From: CAWHMS01 sp963830495
Lineage (GTDB): Bacteria; Actinomycetota; Actinomycetes; Propionibacteriales; Nocardioidaceae
Direction: 5' to 3'
Assembly: GCA_963830495.1 (NCBI GenBank)
Contig: CAWHMS010000002.1
Span: forward strand, 1,388,477 to 1,452,476
DNA: 64,000 nt
In this document: piece after piece, positions 54,429 to 63,349 of the stretch
How positions within the stretch are numbered: position 1 is the first letter of the stretch
How the letters are laid out: every line of letters begins with the position of its first letter
Notes under the pieces: model-generated
Database searches by the model: none
Told to the model about the DNA's origin: nothing
The model's input: only the letters and a program-made list of their open reading frames with translations
Translations under genes and position numbers: made by a program

Positions 54429-55322
54429 TCATGGCCTCAGCCCACCCGCGATGAGGAGCATGCGGAGTCGGTAGTTGTCGCGGTTGCGAAAGCCGCGGGC
54501 GATGCGCCGGTGGAGCTCGATCAGTCCGTTGACGGCTTCGGTGCCGCCGTTGCTCGCACCGTTGGTGTCGAAGTAGCCGAGGAACGCCTCCCGCCACTGC
54601 TTCAGGGTGCGCCCGAGCCGTGCGACCTCAGGGATCGGACAGGTCGGCAGGCTGGTGAGCACGGTCTCGGCGAGACGCCGTCCGGCCGCGTAGGTGTCCT
54701 GGTGGAAGCAGGCGCGGACCTGCTGGGCGCGGCGGTAGGCGACCTCGACCTCGACATGTTCCTCGCGGGCGGTGAACGCGGTGCGCAACCGGGCCTGCTG
54801 GCGGTCGCTGAGGTGCTCCTGACCGGCGCGGAGGATGTTCCTGACGCGGTAGAGCGGGTCGTCGCGGCGCCCGCGATGACCGGTCGTCTCTTGCTGGACG
54901 CGGCGGCGGACGTCATCAACGACCGCAGTGGCGAGCTTCACGACATGGAACGCGTCGAGCACAGCGACGGCGTCCTCGAGCTGGTCGTCGATGGCGTTCC
55001 TGTAGCCGTGGAACGGGTCGAGGGTGGCGATCTTGACGCCGGCGCGGAAGGCCTCACCCCGCTCGACGAGCCAGGTCCGGTAGGCCTGTCCGGAGCGGCC
55101 GGGCACCAGGTCCAGCAGGCGGGCGTGGACCTGTCCGTGCTGGTCACGAGTCAGCTCGACCATGCCGGTGAGCTCCTTGGAGCCCCGCCCGCCATCCTCG
55201 ATGGATCTGTCCGCATCAGCAGTCACGGTGTCAACTCCCGGCACGTCGCGCAGCCGTGCGGTGACTTCCCGGACACAGTGCCAGCACCGCATGCCACCGA
55301 CCATCAGTCCTATCGTCCGCAT
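54429..55322 (-). CDS. HMA domain fused to ISL3 transposase
   Basis: 297 residues from ATG 55322 with AGGAGAG 7 bases upstream. Residues 1-~38 are an HMA start (LMVGGMRCWHCVREVTARLR, VPGVDTVTADAD) nearly identical to the neighbour's. From GGRGSKELTGMVELTRDQHG the protein is the DDE part of an ISL3 transposase: KIATLDPFHGYRNAID, AVLDAFHVVKLATAVVDDVR and the end RRIARGFRNRDNYRLRML. The transposase's own N-terminal zinc-finger/HTH part is absent. Intact frame and good ribosome site mean the chimera is probably made. It cannot bind its IS ends in the usual way. The remaining transposase residues look undamaged. Confidence 0.8.
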   Translation of the reverse strand: MRTIGLMVGGMRCWHCVREVTARLRDVPGVDTVTADADRSIEDGGRGSKELTGMVELTRDQHGQVHARLLDLVPGRSGQAYRTWLVERGEAFRAGVKIATLDPFHGYRNAIDDQLEDAVAVLDAFHVVKLATAVVDDVRRRVQQETTGHRGRRDDPLYRVRNILRAGQEHLSDRQQARLRTAFTAREEHVEVEVAYRRAQQVRACFHQDTYAAGRRLAETVLTSLPTCPIPEVARLGRTLKQWREAFLGYFDTNGASNGGTEAVNGLIELHRRIARGFRNRDNYRLRMLLIAGGLRP

Positions 55323-55593
55323 CCGGGTCTCTCCTTCGCATGCGTGCTTCGTCCCAGCGTGCGGTCGTCCGCTGTCCGGAGGCTGTCCGCTGGCGGGCGA
55401 GAAGGACGACGTTCCCGCCGGATGTGTCCGCATGCGCACCAGGAACCACGCGGGGACTGCCGCGCGGGGACTGCCGCGCGACTCGGGGGGTCACGTCGCG
55501 ACAGAAACAGGACAGGCGGAGGACAGGCGCCCGGTGGAACCTTCCGGCATCGGCAGCATCACCGCGCCGCTCAACATTGAGAGAGAGAATTCC

Positions 55594-56628
55594 ATGTCGC
55601 AAGTCACTCGTAAGCCATCGCAGCCCGCAACAGAAGGAATACCTGGAAAGCGTTTCCGGCCATTCCGTCGCACTCGCAAGGTGATTGGTGCCATCGCACT
55701 CACCGCGCTAGGAATCACGCTTGCATCCACAGCGGCCAACGCCGTCCTGGAACAGCAGGAGAGGTCGAGCACTGCCCAGTACGGTCACCTGGTGGAGGTT
55801 GCGGGAGGCGCACTGAACGTCGTTCGGGCTGGCACCAAAGGCGGACAACCCCTGGTCCTGCTCAGCGGCTATTCCACGGTAGCTCCGGCGCTGGACTTCT
55901 CCCCTTTGATCAGGGAACTCGATGCTTACGACGTGATCGTCGTCGAGGGCTTCGGATACGGCTACAGCGACATGAGCGCACGTGAGCGAACCGTGGAGAA
56001 TATCAGCACTGAGCTGCACGAGGCCCTCTCATCACTCGACATCAAGGAACCATACGTCCTGGCTGGACACTCGCTCGGGGGCTTGTACACACTCGACTAT
56101 GCCAACCGGTACCCGAGCGAAGTATCCGCCGTTATCGGCATCGACCCCAGCGTGCCCACCGCCCAGTTCGAGAAGGAAGCCGCGGCTAACGGCGGCGGCA
56201 TCGGCGGCATCAATATCACCGGGATACTGTCCACAATCGGCTTCGTCCGAACCGCGGTCTGGGTCGCGCCCAGCGTGGTGGCCCCGAAAAGCGACGACTA
56301 CACCCCATCCGAAATAGAGCGCATGCGCCAAATGACAAGCTGGAACTTCGGCAACGCGGCCGTCGCCGACGAAGCCGCTCACATGGCCAGCAACGCCGCG
56401 GCACTCCGCGAAGTGACCTACCCGGAGAACCTGCCCGTTCTCCACTTCCTCGCCAGTGACAACGTGGCTTCGACGCCCGACTGGCTGGACTCGCACAAGG
56501 ACCAGCTCCAGAACGTCAGCCGCCACGAAATCGTCGAGCTCGAGGGTCAACATTATTTGCACTGGACACAGTCAAAGGCCATGGCCGACAAGATCACGCA
56601 ATTCCTACAGGAGAATGTCCCATCCTAG
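55594..56628 (+). CDS. alpha/beta hydrolase, membrane-anchored or secreted
   Basis: 344 residues from ATG 55594. A basic N-terminus (RPFRRTRK) and hydrophobic VIGAIALTALGITLASTAAN act as signal or anchor. Hydrolase core: nucleophile Ser in LAGHSLGGLYTLDYANRYP, acid in VIGIDPSVPTAQ or later, His in LEGQHYLHW. The GFGYGYSD element after the first strands is also typical. Substrate unknown. A paralogue with the same GGLYTL motif lies at 58377-59656. Weak ribosome site GAGAGAG. Confidence 0.8.
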   Translation: MSQVTRKPSQPATEGIPGKRFRPFRRTRKVIGAIALTALGITLASTAANAVLEQQERSSTAQYGHLVEVAGGALNVVRAGTKGGQPLVLLSGYSTVAPALDFSPLIRELDAYDVIVVEGFGYGYSDMSARERTVENISTELHEALSSLDIKEPYVLAGHSLGGLYTLDYANRYPSEVSAVIGIDPSVPTAQFEKEAAANGGGIGGINITGILSTIGFVRTAVWVAPSVVAPKSDDYTPSEIERMRQMTSWNFGNAAVADEAAHMASNAAALREVTYPENLPVLHFLASDNVASTPDWLDSHKDQLQNVSRHEIVELEGQHYLHWTQSKAMADKITQFLQENVPS

Positions 56629-56854
56629 GGCGCAGTAGCCGCCGCCGGAGCGGCAGCACGACGTAGGCTCACCCATCGTCGAGGTCCTTGAGATCAGAAG
56701 AGGTAGAAGTCCTCTGATCCTCGGGGACCTCGACCCATGTCGGGCCTCAGGCCGCGGTCGGCGCGTCACGCCCCACCACAGTCAGCGGCGAAGAGCCGCC
56801 ATCCCCAGTCACCGCAACACTGTGGTCCCTCTGCGGTCGGCACGCCTCGGCGCT

Positions 56855-57094
56855 CTACAGTCCGAGCGCGGTGGCGGCGTTGTCTTCCCAGGCGGTGTCG
56901 ACCCGGATGTAGGTGCAAACGGTGTGCAGGGATCGGTGCCGGGTTTGGTGGGCGATGGCGCGGTCGGAGGCGCCGCGGGCGTGCGCATACGTCACGAACC
57001 CGGCCCGGAGGCTGTGGGCGGAGTAGCCGCCGTCCTGGCTGTCGTCGACCAGACCGGCGCGGACGACCGCGGACTGCACGATGGTGTTGACCAC
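56855..57094 (-). pseudogene. tyrosine recombinase, C-terminal fragment
   Basis: Minus strand: YSAHSLRAGFVTYAHARGAS (HxxR box), AIAHQTRHRS, then YIRVDTAW with the catalytic Tyr. This is the last ~80 residues of a phage/ICE integrase. Upstream, the sequence belongs to a plus-strand DUF4913 fragment, so the integrase was cut by rearrangement. Confidence 0.75.
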
Positions 57095-57099
57095 GCCGG

Positions 57100-57312
57100 C
57101 GGTGGCTGGCCTGGGAACACCTGCGGCTGGACACCTCGACCGGCCCGTCGGTGTGGTGGCGCGATCACGCCGACCCGCACATGGCCGTGCTGATGAGCAG
57201 CAGCGGACCCTTGTCGAAAGAGACCCGAGTCACCGCAAGCGTCCTCGAGCCCCTCCCACACGACGAGCCACCCGAAGGCCTCTTCCCCGACGTGCGCGAG
57301 GTCAGGTCATGA
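57100..57312 (+). pseudogene. DUF4913 protein, C-terminal fragment
   Basis: Plus strand, open from ~57103 to TGA 57312: AWEHLRLDTSTGPSVWWRDH, ADPHMAVLMSSSGPLSKETR, EPPEGLFPDVRE. This is the usual end of DUF4913 proteins of actinobacterial integrative plasmids. No start; the 5' part was lost at the join with the recombinase fragment. Too short for the usual length filters. Confidence 0.7.
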
Positions 57313-57359
57313 TCTCCCCACATCTTTCCAGCGTAATCATTTCTATGTTCTAATCAGGC

Positions 57360-57668
57360 ATGGCCACCGCGGACCGACTGCTCTACTCCGCGCTGCATGG
57401 CACCGCCTGGCGACGCGCATCGGAATGGGGATCGATCCAGGCCGCGGTCGACGAGCTGCAGGCCATCGCGGGTGGGCGGCGCGACATCCTCGCCGCGGCA
57501 GCCGGGACCAGTGCCGGCGCCTGGTCGGTGAACGCCGGCAGCTGCGTCGGCACCGAGCTCCTCACCGCAGGCCTGATCATCTACGCCGGCGCCGACCTGC
57601 GCGAGCTCCAGAAGTGGGTTGATCTCAGCCGGGAACGCGCCGGGTACCGGGGACCCATCCACGGATAA
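57360..57668 (+). CDS. plasmid/ICE-type small protein
   Basis: 102 residues from ATG 57360. A TCTAAT -10-like box at 57349-57354 lies 5 bases before it and there is no ribosome site, so it is probably leaderless. Sequence: SEWGSIQAAVDELQAIAGGR, VGTELLTAGLIIYAGADLRE, LQKWVDLSRERAGYRG. Helical, one hydrophobic stretch, no known domain. Neighbours point to an integrative-plasmid origin. Confidence 0.55.
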   Translation: MATADRLLYSALHGTAWRRASEWGSIQAAVDELQAIAGGRRDILAAAAGTSAGAWSVNAGSCVGTELLTAGLIIYAGADLRELQKWVDLSRERAGYRGPIHG

Positions 57669-57722
57669 AGGAGAGGCGTACCCGATCCCGGTGCTGATCT
57701 GGTTCGGGCGCCCGATCGCGCC

Positions 57723-57995
57723 GTGGCCGAACGCGCTGCAGATTGGGCTACCGGTCGGGGTCGGTTACAGCTTCGCCTCCGAATTGAGCGGCAGGCTGAA
57801 GAGGAACGTCTGCTGGCAGCGCACGATCCGCCGCTCGACGTCGATGAACTGGCGGGCCTGCTGCACAGCTGGTACCGGCATGAGGATGGCTGCTGGATGG
57901 GGTCGGTCAGCTTCAAACCACCGGCCCACGGCGAAGGGACGAGTCTGTCCGCATTCCTCGAGGCGATTCCGGCCGATCGACTCCGACATCCCTGA
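57723..57995 (+). CDS. small plasmid/ICE-type protein
   Basis: 90 residues from GTG 57723, the only start codon in the open frame (open from 57669). Sequence: RIERQAEEERLLAAHDPPLD, VDELAGLLHSWYRHEDGCWM, GSVSFKPPAHGEGTSLSAFL. The second half looks well-conserved in style. A GGAG at ~57670 lies far upstream, so the original start may have been lost by a base change. Function unknown. Confidence 0.45.
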   Translation: MAERAADWATGRGRLQLRLRIERQAEEERLLAAHDPPLDVDELAGLLHSWYRHEDGCWMGSVSFKPPAHGEGTSLSAFLEAIPADRLRHP

Positions 57996-58376
57996 AAGGT
58001 CGTAGGCGGAACCGACAACTAAGAGTGGTCGGTTGGCACTGATCAGGCGGCGAATCCTCGCTGGCGCCTCCAGCCACCCACGGCGGGGTGCGGCAGCCGC
58101 GGGACCACCCGCTACGGACAACGTCGAGAGCCAAGGACACTGTCACCAAGAGCTGAGACCTCCGGGCCACCCGGAGCTGAGACCTCGAGCCTGCCGCACG
58201 GTCGACCGTCGTGATCCGACTAACCGGCACGGCAGAACGATGGTCGCCCCATCCCGAACCATCAGATTGGCATGGCCCGCGCCCTCGGCGATGCTCGTCA
58301 GTGGCGCCCGAACTCTAGACAGATACTCCCCTGGGGTATGTTTGAACCTATGGCAGTGAGACCGCAGGTGGTAGCG
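57996..58376. other. gene-free stretch with operator
   Basis: No convincing gene on either strand. It holds the CsoR-like operator at 58323-58339 and, before that, Pro/Arg-rich chance ORFs only. Confidence 0.4.
58323..58339 (+). promoter_or_regulatory. CsoR/RicR-like operator
   Basis: ATACTCCCCTGGGGTAT: outer ATAC/GTAT arms and inner CCC/GGG runs, 6 of 8 pairs matched, resembling copper-sensor CsoR boxes (ATACCCC..GGGGTAT type, from memory). TATGTT just after could be a -10 box. It lies 38 bases before ATG 58377. Confidence 0.5.
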
Positions 58377-59656
58377 ATGGACACGACCGAGCAGAGAGGA
58401 TCCGATCGAACTCGTCAGCCGAGACCACGGCGCGCACCCGTCGCAGCGGTCGTCGCCGCCTCCCTGCTTACGGGGCTGGCTCTCGCCGTTGTCGCAGTGC
58501 TGGCCCCGGTGATCCCACCAAGGACAACCAGCCTCACCGGCGCGATCCTGATCGCGTTCGGGCTCGGCTGGGCGCTGCTTGCCGTGCTGTCGATCCGATT
58601 CACCGACCAGCCACAGCGGTGGGCAGCCGCACCGGCGGCGTTCATGGTCCTCGCCGCGTCGGTGGCGTTCAGCGAATCCGCCACAGCCCACACCATCTTC
58701 AGCTGGGTCTGGCCCCCGCTGCTGGCCGGAATCGTCGCCTGGATGCTGCTCTCGATACGCCGACAGCTGCCAAGCCGGCTGGGTCGTTGGCTGCTCTACC
58801 CGGTGATCGCTGCACTAGGGCTCGCTGCAATCGGCGGCGGCTACGCAACCGTCAGCACCACACTCCACGCACGCGCCCAGACGATGCCCGGCGCGCTGGT
58901 GAACATCGATGACCACCGCCTCCATCTGCAGTGCACCGGCTCCGGAACCCCCACCGTCGTCCTGGAACCGGGTCTCGGCGGAGCCTCATCCGACATGCAC
59001 TGGATCACCTCGGCCATCGCCAACGACACCCGCGTGTGCGTCTACGACCGCGCCGGCCGCGGCTGGAGTGACAACGCCAACGGCCCCCAAGACGCCGCCC
59101 GCATCGCCGCGGACCTGCACACCCTGCTCGACCGTGCCCAGTCCCTGGACCGTACGTGTTGGCCGGGCACTCCTTCGGCGGCCTGTACACCCTCAGCTTC
59201 GCCGCCCAATTCCCCGATCAGGTCGCCGGCATGGTGCTCCTAGACTCCACCGCACCACGATCCGCGCCAGCCGACGCCTCCCAAAGCCGCACCGGCAGCG
59301 TTGTCGGCCGGATCGCCACCCTGATGCCCAGCATCGGCCGGCTCGGGGCCGGACGCGACTTCGGAAGCTTCCTCCAAGAGTTCTTTGAGGGATCCGCATC
59401 GGTGCAGCAAGCGGCCGCACTGACCGATCTCCACGGCAAGCCGCTCATCGTCGTCACCGCAGACACCGGAAACGACGCGGCCTGGCAGTCGGCACAACAG
59501 CACCTGACCACCCTGTCGACCAACAGTCTGCAACGCATAGCCCACGCCACACACCAATCACTCGCCGACGACCAAGCCGCCTCCGCACCCGCCTCCCAGG
59601 CCATCCTTGACGTCGTCACCTCCCTGCGCACGTCCCAGCCCCTCCCCTCCCGCTGA
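58377..59656 (+). pseudogene. membrane alpha/beta hydrolase, one-base frameshift
   Basis: ATG 58377 (MDTTEQRGSDRT) is behind GCAGGTGG. Four hydrophobic helices (58430-58850), then a hydrolase domain: HRLHLQCTGSGTPTVVLEPG, VCVYDRAGRGWSD. At ~59140 one base is missing; the next phase continues VPGPYVLAGHSFGGLYTLSF (nucleophile Ser), MVLLDSTAPRSA, and HATHQSLADDQ (His) to 59656. Relative of the hydrolase at 55594. The CsoR-like box suggests metal control. If the deletion is a sequencing error the gene is whole (~426 residues). Confidence 0.75.
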
Positions 59657-59904
59657 GACCCCCAGCGGCACCTCGCCCATGGAAAGGCACGTGCGCAAGC
59701 CCGTCCCGCAAGTCGTCCGTCACCGGCCGTCCGCATGCTCTCGCGGAGCACGCCAAACTGCGGCGAGTCGTTCATGCCCGTATGACCCGCCCGGTGTGAT
59801 GCCCGTAGAAGGGTGGCTGACTGCTACACCAGTGCGAGCGGCAGACATCGCCAGTTCTTCGGTCTTACGCATGTGCTGATGGAGCCTGGTCTAGCATTCC
59901 GCGC

Positions 59905-60539
59905 GTGCCGTTCGTCCAAGCTCACGACGACGAGGAGCTACTCGACGAAGTCCGCCGTGTCATTGCGCAGGTGCCCAGCGGGCCGGTAACACCGGCGCAC
60001 TTCGAGCAGATGTCGTCGATGACTCCCACCATGACGCTGCTCCGGCGGTTCGGTCCGTGGAGTGGGTCCTCGCCCGCGCAGGCCACGCAGACCGCTATGG
60101 CGGCCGGACTGTGTCGGCAAAGATGCGGTCGAACCGGTCACGCACCCTTTCGGACGCCGAGATCATCGCCGAGCTGCAGCGGGTCGCCGCAGCAGCCGGC
60201 ACCACGACGCTCGTTCTGGATGACGTCCGCATGCACTCCGAGATCCTCGGGTCGAAGGTGCTGCTCACACGCTTCGGCTCATTCCCGGCCGCACTGGCCG
60301 CTGCAGGACTCCACACTCCCCATGCCAACCGGTGGACCGAGGAGGACCATCTCGAGAACTTGCGTCGGGTCTGGGCCCACTATGGCCGAGCGCCGAGCGC
60401 GACGGAGATCGGCCTGCCGCCATCTCGGATCAGTGCGGACAGCTACAAACGCCGGTACGGGTCGTGGGAGGCGGCCAAGCGGATAGTCGGGCATTACGGC
60501 CCCAATGCTCCGGAGGCGACTCAGACAAGTCTCCCGTAG
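59905..60539 (+). pseudogene. homing-endonuclease-associated-repeat protein, one frameshift
   Basis: GTG 59905 starts MPFVQAHDDEELLDEVRRVI and LLRRFGPW; one base is missing at ~60050, after which the next phase reads VEWVLARAGHADRYGG, SDAEIIAELQRVAAAAGTTT, LLTRFGSFPAALAAAGL, LENLRRVWAHYGRAPSATEI, YKRRYGSWEAAKRIVG. Three or four ~55-residue repeats of the L..v....g..pt......y....y..rFGsw..al..aG type, as in homing-endonuclease-associated repeats; these bind DNA. No nuclease domain is attached. Confidence 0.7.
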
Positions 60540-60605
60540 CCGACGAGATCGCCCAGCACACCCCCACGGCATCGGATGTTCTGTCGAGCTCAGCCGCTGC
60601 ACGTT

Positions 60606-60613
60606 GGTAACGG
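60606..60613 (+). repeat. target-site duplication, left
   Basis: GGTAACGG directly before the left end of the ISL3 element, repeated at 62039-62046. Eight-base duplications are normal for ISL3. Confidence 0.85.
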
Positions 60614-62038
60614 GGCTCTACGAACTTGAGCGGGGTGTGCCCGTTCATGCTGCTGATCTCTGCGGTCGGGTGACCGCAATATGGCTGAGGATACGACGCT
60701 GGTAGTTGATCATGTTCCGGTAGCCGCAGCCGACCCGTTTCACCTGTTTGATGATGCGGTTGAATCCTTCGGTGCGGGCATTGGACAGGCCGTGGGTCAG
60801 CGCCACCAGGACGGCCGGCCACCAGGTCTCGATCGTCCGGGCGAGCCGGGTCGCCTCCGGGAGCTGGGCGTCGATCGCGGCGTCGTAGAAGTCGGCCAGC
60901 CGCCACCGGATCTTCGACGGCTCTGATTCGGCGAGCAGCATCCGCAGGCGTTCCTTGACGGCCCAGGCGGCGCCGATCTCGCCGGTCGGGTCGCGGCGCT
61001 GCAGCGTCGCGTTCAGCCGTCGCCACTGCTTGGCGGACAGGTGGTCCGCCCCGGTGAGCAGCAGCCGGCGGTTGACCCACACCGGGTCCCCGGCGGTGCC
61101 GCGGCGGCCGAGCAGCTCGCGGGTGACCCGTTGCCGGACCTCGGTGACCATCTGGTTGGCCAGGGCGACCAGATGCCACTTGTCGACCGCGATCCGCACG
61201 CTCGGGCAGCGCGGCCCGGATGCCGGACGCATACGGCGCGGACGGGTCGATCACCACGATCTCGATCGGCGTCCCGGAACGCGTCGGTCTGCTCGCCGAG
61301 CCAGTCCCTCACGCAGCCGCCGGTGCGGCCAGGAGCCAACCCCAGCAGCGATCCCGGCCCGTCGCGGAGCAGTCGACGAAGGAGGTCAGCCACGGATCGG
61401 ACCGTCGCCAGATGATCCCGTCGAGCATCCAGCGGACCGACCGGAACCGGGTCTCATCGATCCCCAGCCTGCTCGTCGGCGTCCGGCTCCGGCAGCCACC
61501 GCGCCGCGGCGGCGACCAGCGCCTTGTGCGCGGTCGGCCACGACACGCCGTACTCCCGCGCGACCTCCGACGACCGCCCGGTTGCTGCCGGCGGCGATCG
61601 CGTCGGCGCAACCTGCTCCCGGAGCCGCTCAGTCACCCGGCCACGCGGCCGGATCGCCTCGCTGGTCTGCGTGAACGACCGCCGCGGGCACAACACCTCG
61701 ACGCAGACCAGCCGGCGTTTCCGCCACCACAGCTCCACCCGCTGGCCCCACGCCGGCAGGTCCTTGACCCGCCGCAACGGCCGGTCCTTGACCCGGCCGG
61801 TGATCACCCCGCACGCCGGGCACGGCGCCTCCCGCGACCGCATCTCGATGACGATCTCAACCTGCCCAGGACCGGTCCGGTCGACGCTAGTACGTCGAAC
61901 TCGTCCTCGATCCCGAACAGCACTGCCGTAGCCTCAGGCATGCTCGTGGCCTCGCTGCTGGACGTTGTGAGAGACCAACAGCATGTCGGGGCCACGAGCC
62001 CACAACTCAGTCAGCGCCCCGCTCAAGTTCGAAGAGCC
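60614..62038 (-). mobile_element. ISL3-family insertion sequence, complete ends
   Basis: 1425 bp. Terminal inverted repeats: GGCTCTACGAACTTGAGCGG at the left and GGCTCTTCGAACTTGAGCGG read inward from the right, one mismatch over about 22 bp, continued by GG on both sides. Flanked by the 8-bp duplication GGTAACGG. The single transposase gene inside is frameshifted, so it can move only if another copy supplies transposase. Confidence 0.88.
60645..61941 (-). pseudogene. ISL3-family transposase, frameshifted
   Basis: ATG 61941 starts MPEATAVLFGIEDEFDVL. Zinc-finger part CPACGVITGRVKDRPL, helix-turn-helix EVAREYGVSWPTAHKALV, then the catalytic part: LGIDETRFRSVRWML, VDKWHLVALANQMVTEVRQR and the end GFNRIIKQVKRVGCGYRN. 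At least four phase changes (near 61850, 61650, 61450 and 61250). A different ISL3 subgroup from the copy at 54429. Confidence 0.85.
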
Positions 62039-62046
62039 GGTAACGG
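62039..62046 (+). repeat. target-site duplication, right
   Basis: GGTAACGG directly after the right end of the ISL3 element, the partner of 60606-60613. Confidence 0.85.
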
Positions 62047-62124
62047 TGAGGTCTCGACAGTCGCTACTGGCACATGATGGTCACGGTAGAAGTTGAATTC
62101 GTCCCTCAACCGAAGGGACGAGCT

Positions 62125-62766
62125 ATGCCCCAATTTCGTAGCCTCGCCGTTGTCGTAAGCGTCGTGATCTGCGCTGCTGGCTGCTTCTCAACGCCAACCA
62201 GCACCGTCGAACCTGGCGACGGACCTGCGAGCAGCGCGACCCCAACCAATGAGCCAAGCAGCGCAACCTCGGCACCGCCCACAGAGTCGGAGCCCGAGCC
62301 AGAACCGGAGCCTCCCGTGGAGGAGGAGGGGCCCCCAGAAGGCTCTGAACGCGGCTCCCCCGACTCGGCGAAGTTCGGCCAAAAAATCGTCTACGTCGAC
62401 GGATTCGAGGTGGAGGTCACGAAGATCACGAATGGCAAGCTGACCGATTCGGAAGCCGAGTACGAGTCAAACGCCAAGCCGGGCGACGGCTACACGATCT
62501 TTACCGTGCGGGCGCGTAACGGTACCAAGGACGTGGTCGAGCTGTACGAGTCAATGACCCTTTACTACGGTGCCGACGGGACCGAGGCCGAGACCATCTA
62601 CCTCGATAAGGCGGAGGGTGATCTACAGGGCAAGCTGCTGCCGGGCAAGGCGCGCACGGGCAAGGAGGTGTTTCTGATTCCCGCCAAGGAGCGGGGTGAT
62701 GTGACGCTAGAGGTGACGGTCAGCTCCGATCATGAGTCGGCTGTCTTCACCGGAAACATCAAGTAG
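62125..62766 (+). CDS. DUF4352-type lipoprotein
   Basis: 213 residues from ATG 62125 with GAAGGGACG ahead. Signal RSLAVVVSVVICAAGC ends in a lipobox AAGC, so it is lipid-anchored outside the membrane. A ~60-residue Pro/Glu/Ser linker (SEPEPEPEPPVEEEGPPEG) is followed by a beta-sandwich: DGFEVEVTKITNG, GYTIFTVRARNGTKDVVELY, and LPGKARTGKEVFLIPAKE, the DUF4352/telomeric-repeat-binding-like immunoglobulin fold common in actinobacterial lipoproteins. Function unknown. Lies just right of the ISL3 insertion. Confidence 0.8.
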   Translation: MPQFRSLAVVVSVVICAAGCFSTPTSTVEPGDGPASSATPTNEPSSATSAPPTESEPEPEPEPPVEEEGPPEGSERGSPDSAKFGQKIVYVDGFEVEVTKITNGKLTDSEAEYESNAKPGDGYTIFTVRARNGTKDVVELYESMTLYYGADGTEAETIYLDKAEGDLQGKLLPGKARTGKEVFLIPAKERGDVTLEVTVSSDHESAVFTGNIK

Positions 62767-62852
62767 CTTGCTGAGACGGTGGTACCTCCAGGTGGAGGGG
62801 AACTGGTCAACTACACTCTTGACCGCCTCGAACCAGTGTTCGATAATCGATC

Positions 62853-63117
62853 GTGAGTCGCTGGTTCCGCGACGACCCCCAGCCGGTCTACGCACCGCAG
62901 GCCCCACGTGTCCGCCACGTTTGGGTTGAGCATCCCGGCGGCCACGGATCGCCGGCGCCCGGTCTGGTCATCGCGTGGCGAATCGGCGCCAGCCGTCGAG
63001 CCTGGCTGTGGGCTGGTCCGCGCAGGTTGCCGTGGTGTGGACACTCGACCGGCTCAGTGTCGAGTGGGTCAGTGCCGAGAAGCTCCGGCCCGTACGAGAG
63101 GCAGGCGATATCGGCTA
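62853..63117 (+). pseudogene. small mobile-element protein, frameshifted
   Basis: GTG 62853 starts SRWFRDDPQPVYAPQAPRVR, HVWVEHPGGHGSPAPGLVIA; after a shift between ~62975 and 63035 another phase ends VVWTLDRLSVEWVSAEKLRP and a TAG at 63117. The joined protein of ~88 residues looks like a short actinophage/ICE accessory protein. Function unknown. Confidence 0.5.
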
Positions 63118-63133
63118 GGCGTCGCGGGCCAAA

Positions 63134-63316
63134 TCACTCAAGGTCTTCGAAGAATTCCATATGGTGCGCAGCGTCGTTGAGCATCGCGGCGACCCGTCGC
63201 GCCTGCTCGGCCGTCGGGTGGACGGCGCCCTCGGTGAAGATGCGAATGTACGGCTCGCCTGTCGACAGGTTGGACTCCTCGTCAGGATCGACCTCTTCGT
63301 CTACCCAGATGTCCAC
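63134..63316 (-). CDS. small acidic mobile-element protein
   Basis: 60 residues from GTG 63316: DIWVDEEVDPDEESNLSTGE, PYIRIFTEGAVHPTAEQARR, VAAMLNDAAHHMEFFEDLE. Strand then helix, acidic ends. The pattern recalls short proteins of actinobacterial integrative elements. No ribosome site, so the true start may be upstream in another phase (VTTDDREPGQPH from GTG 63402). Part of a minus-strand group of tiny genes. Confidence 0.5.
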   Translation of the reverse strand: MDIWVDEEVDPDEESNLSTGEPYIRIFTEGAVHPTAEQARRVAAMLNDAAHHMEFFEDLE

Positions 63317-63349
63317 GGAGACCGTGCCGCCAGGCGGTGGTCACGCTGC

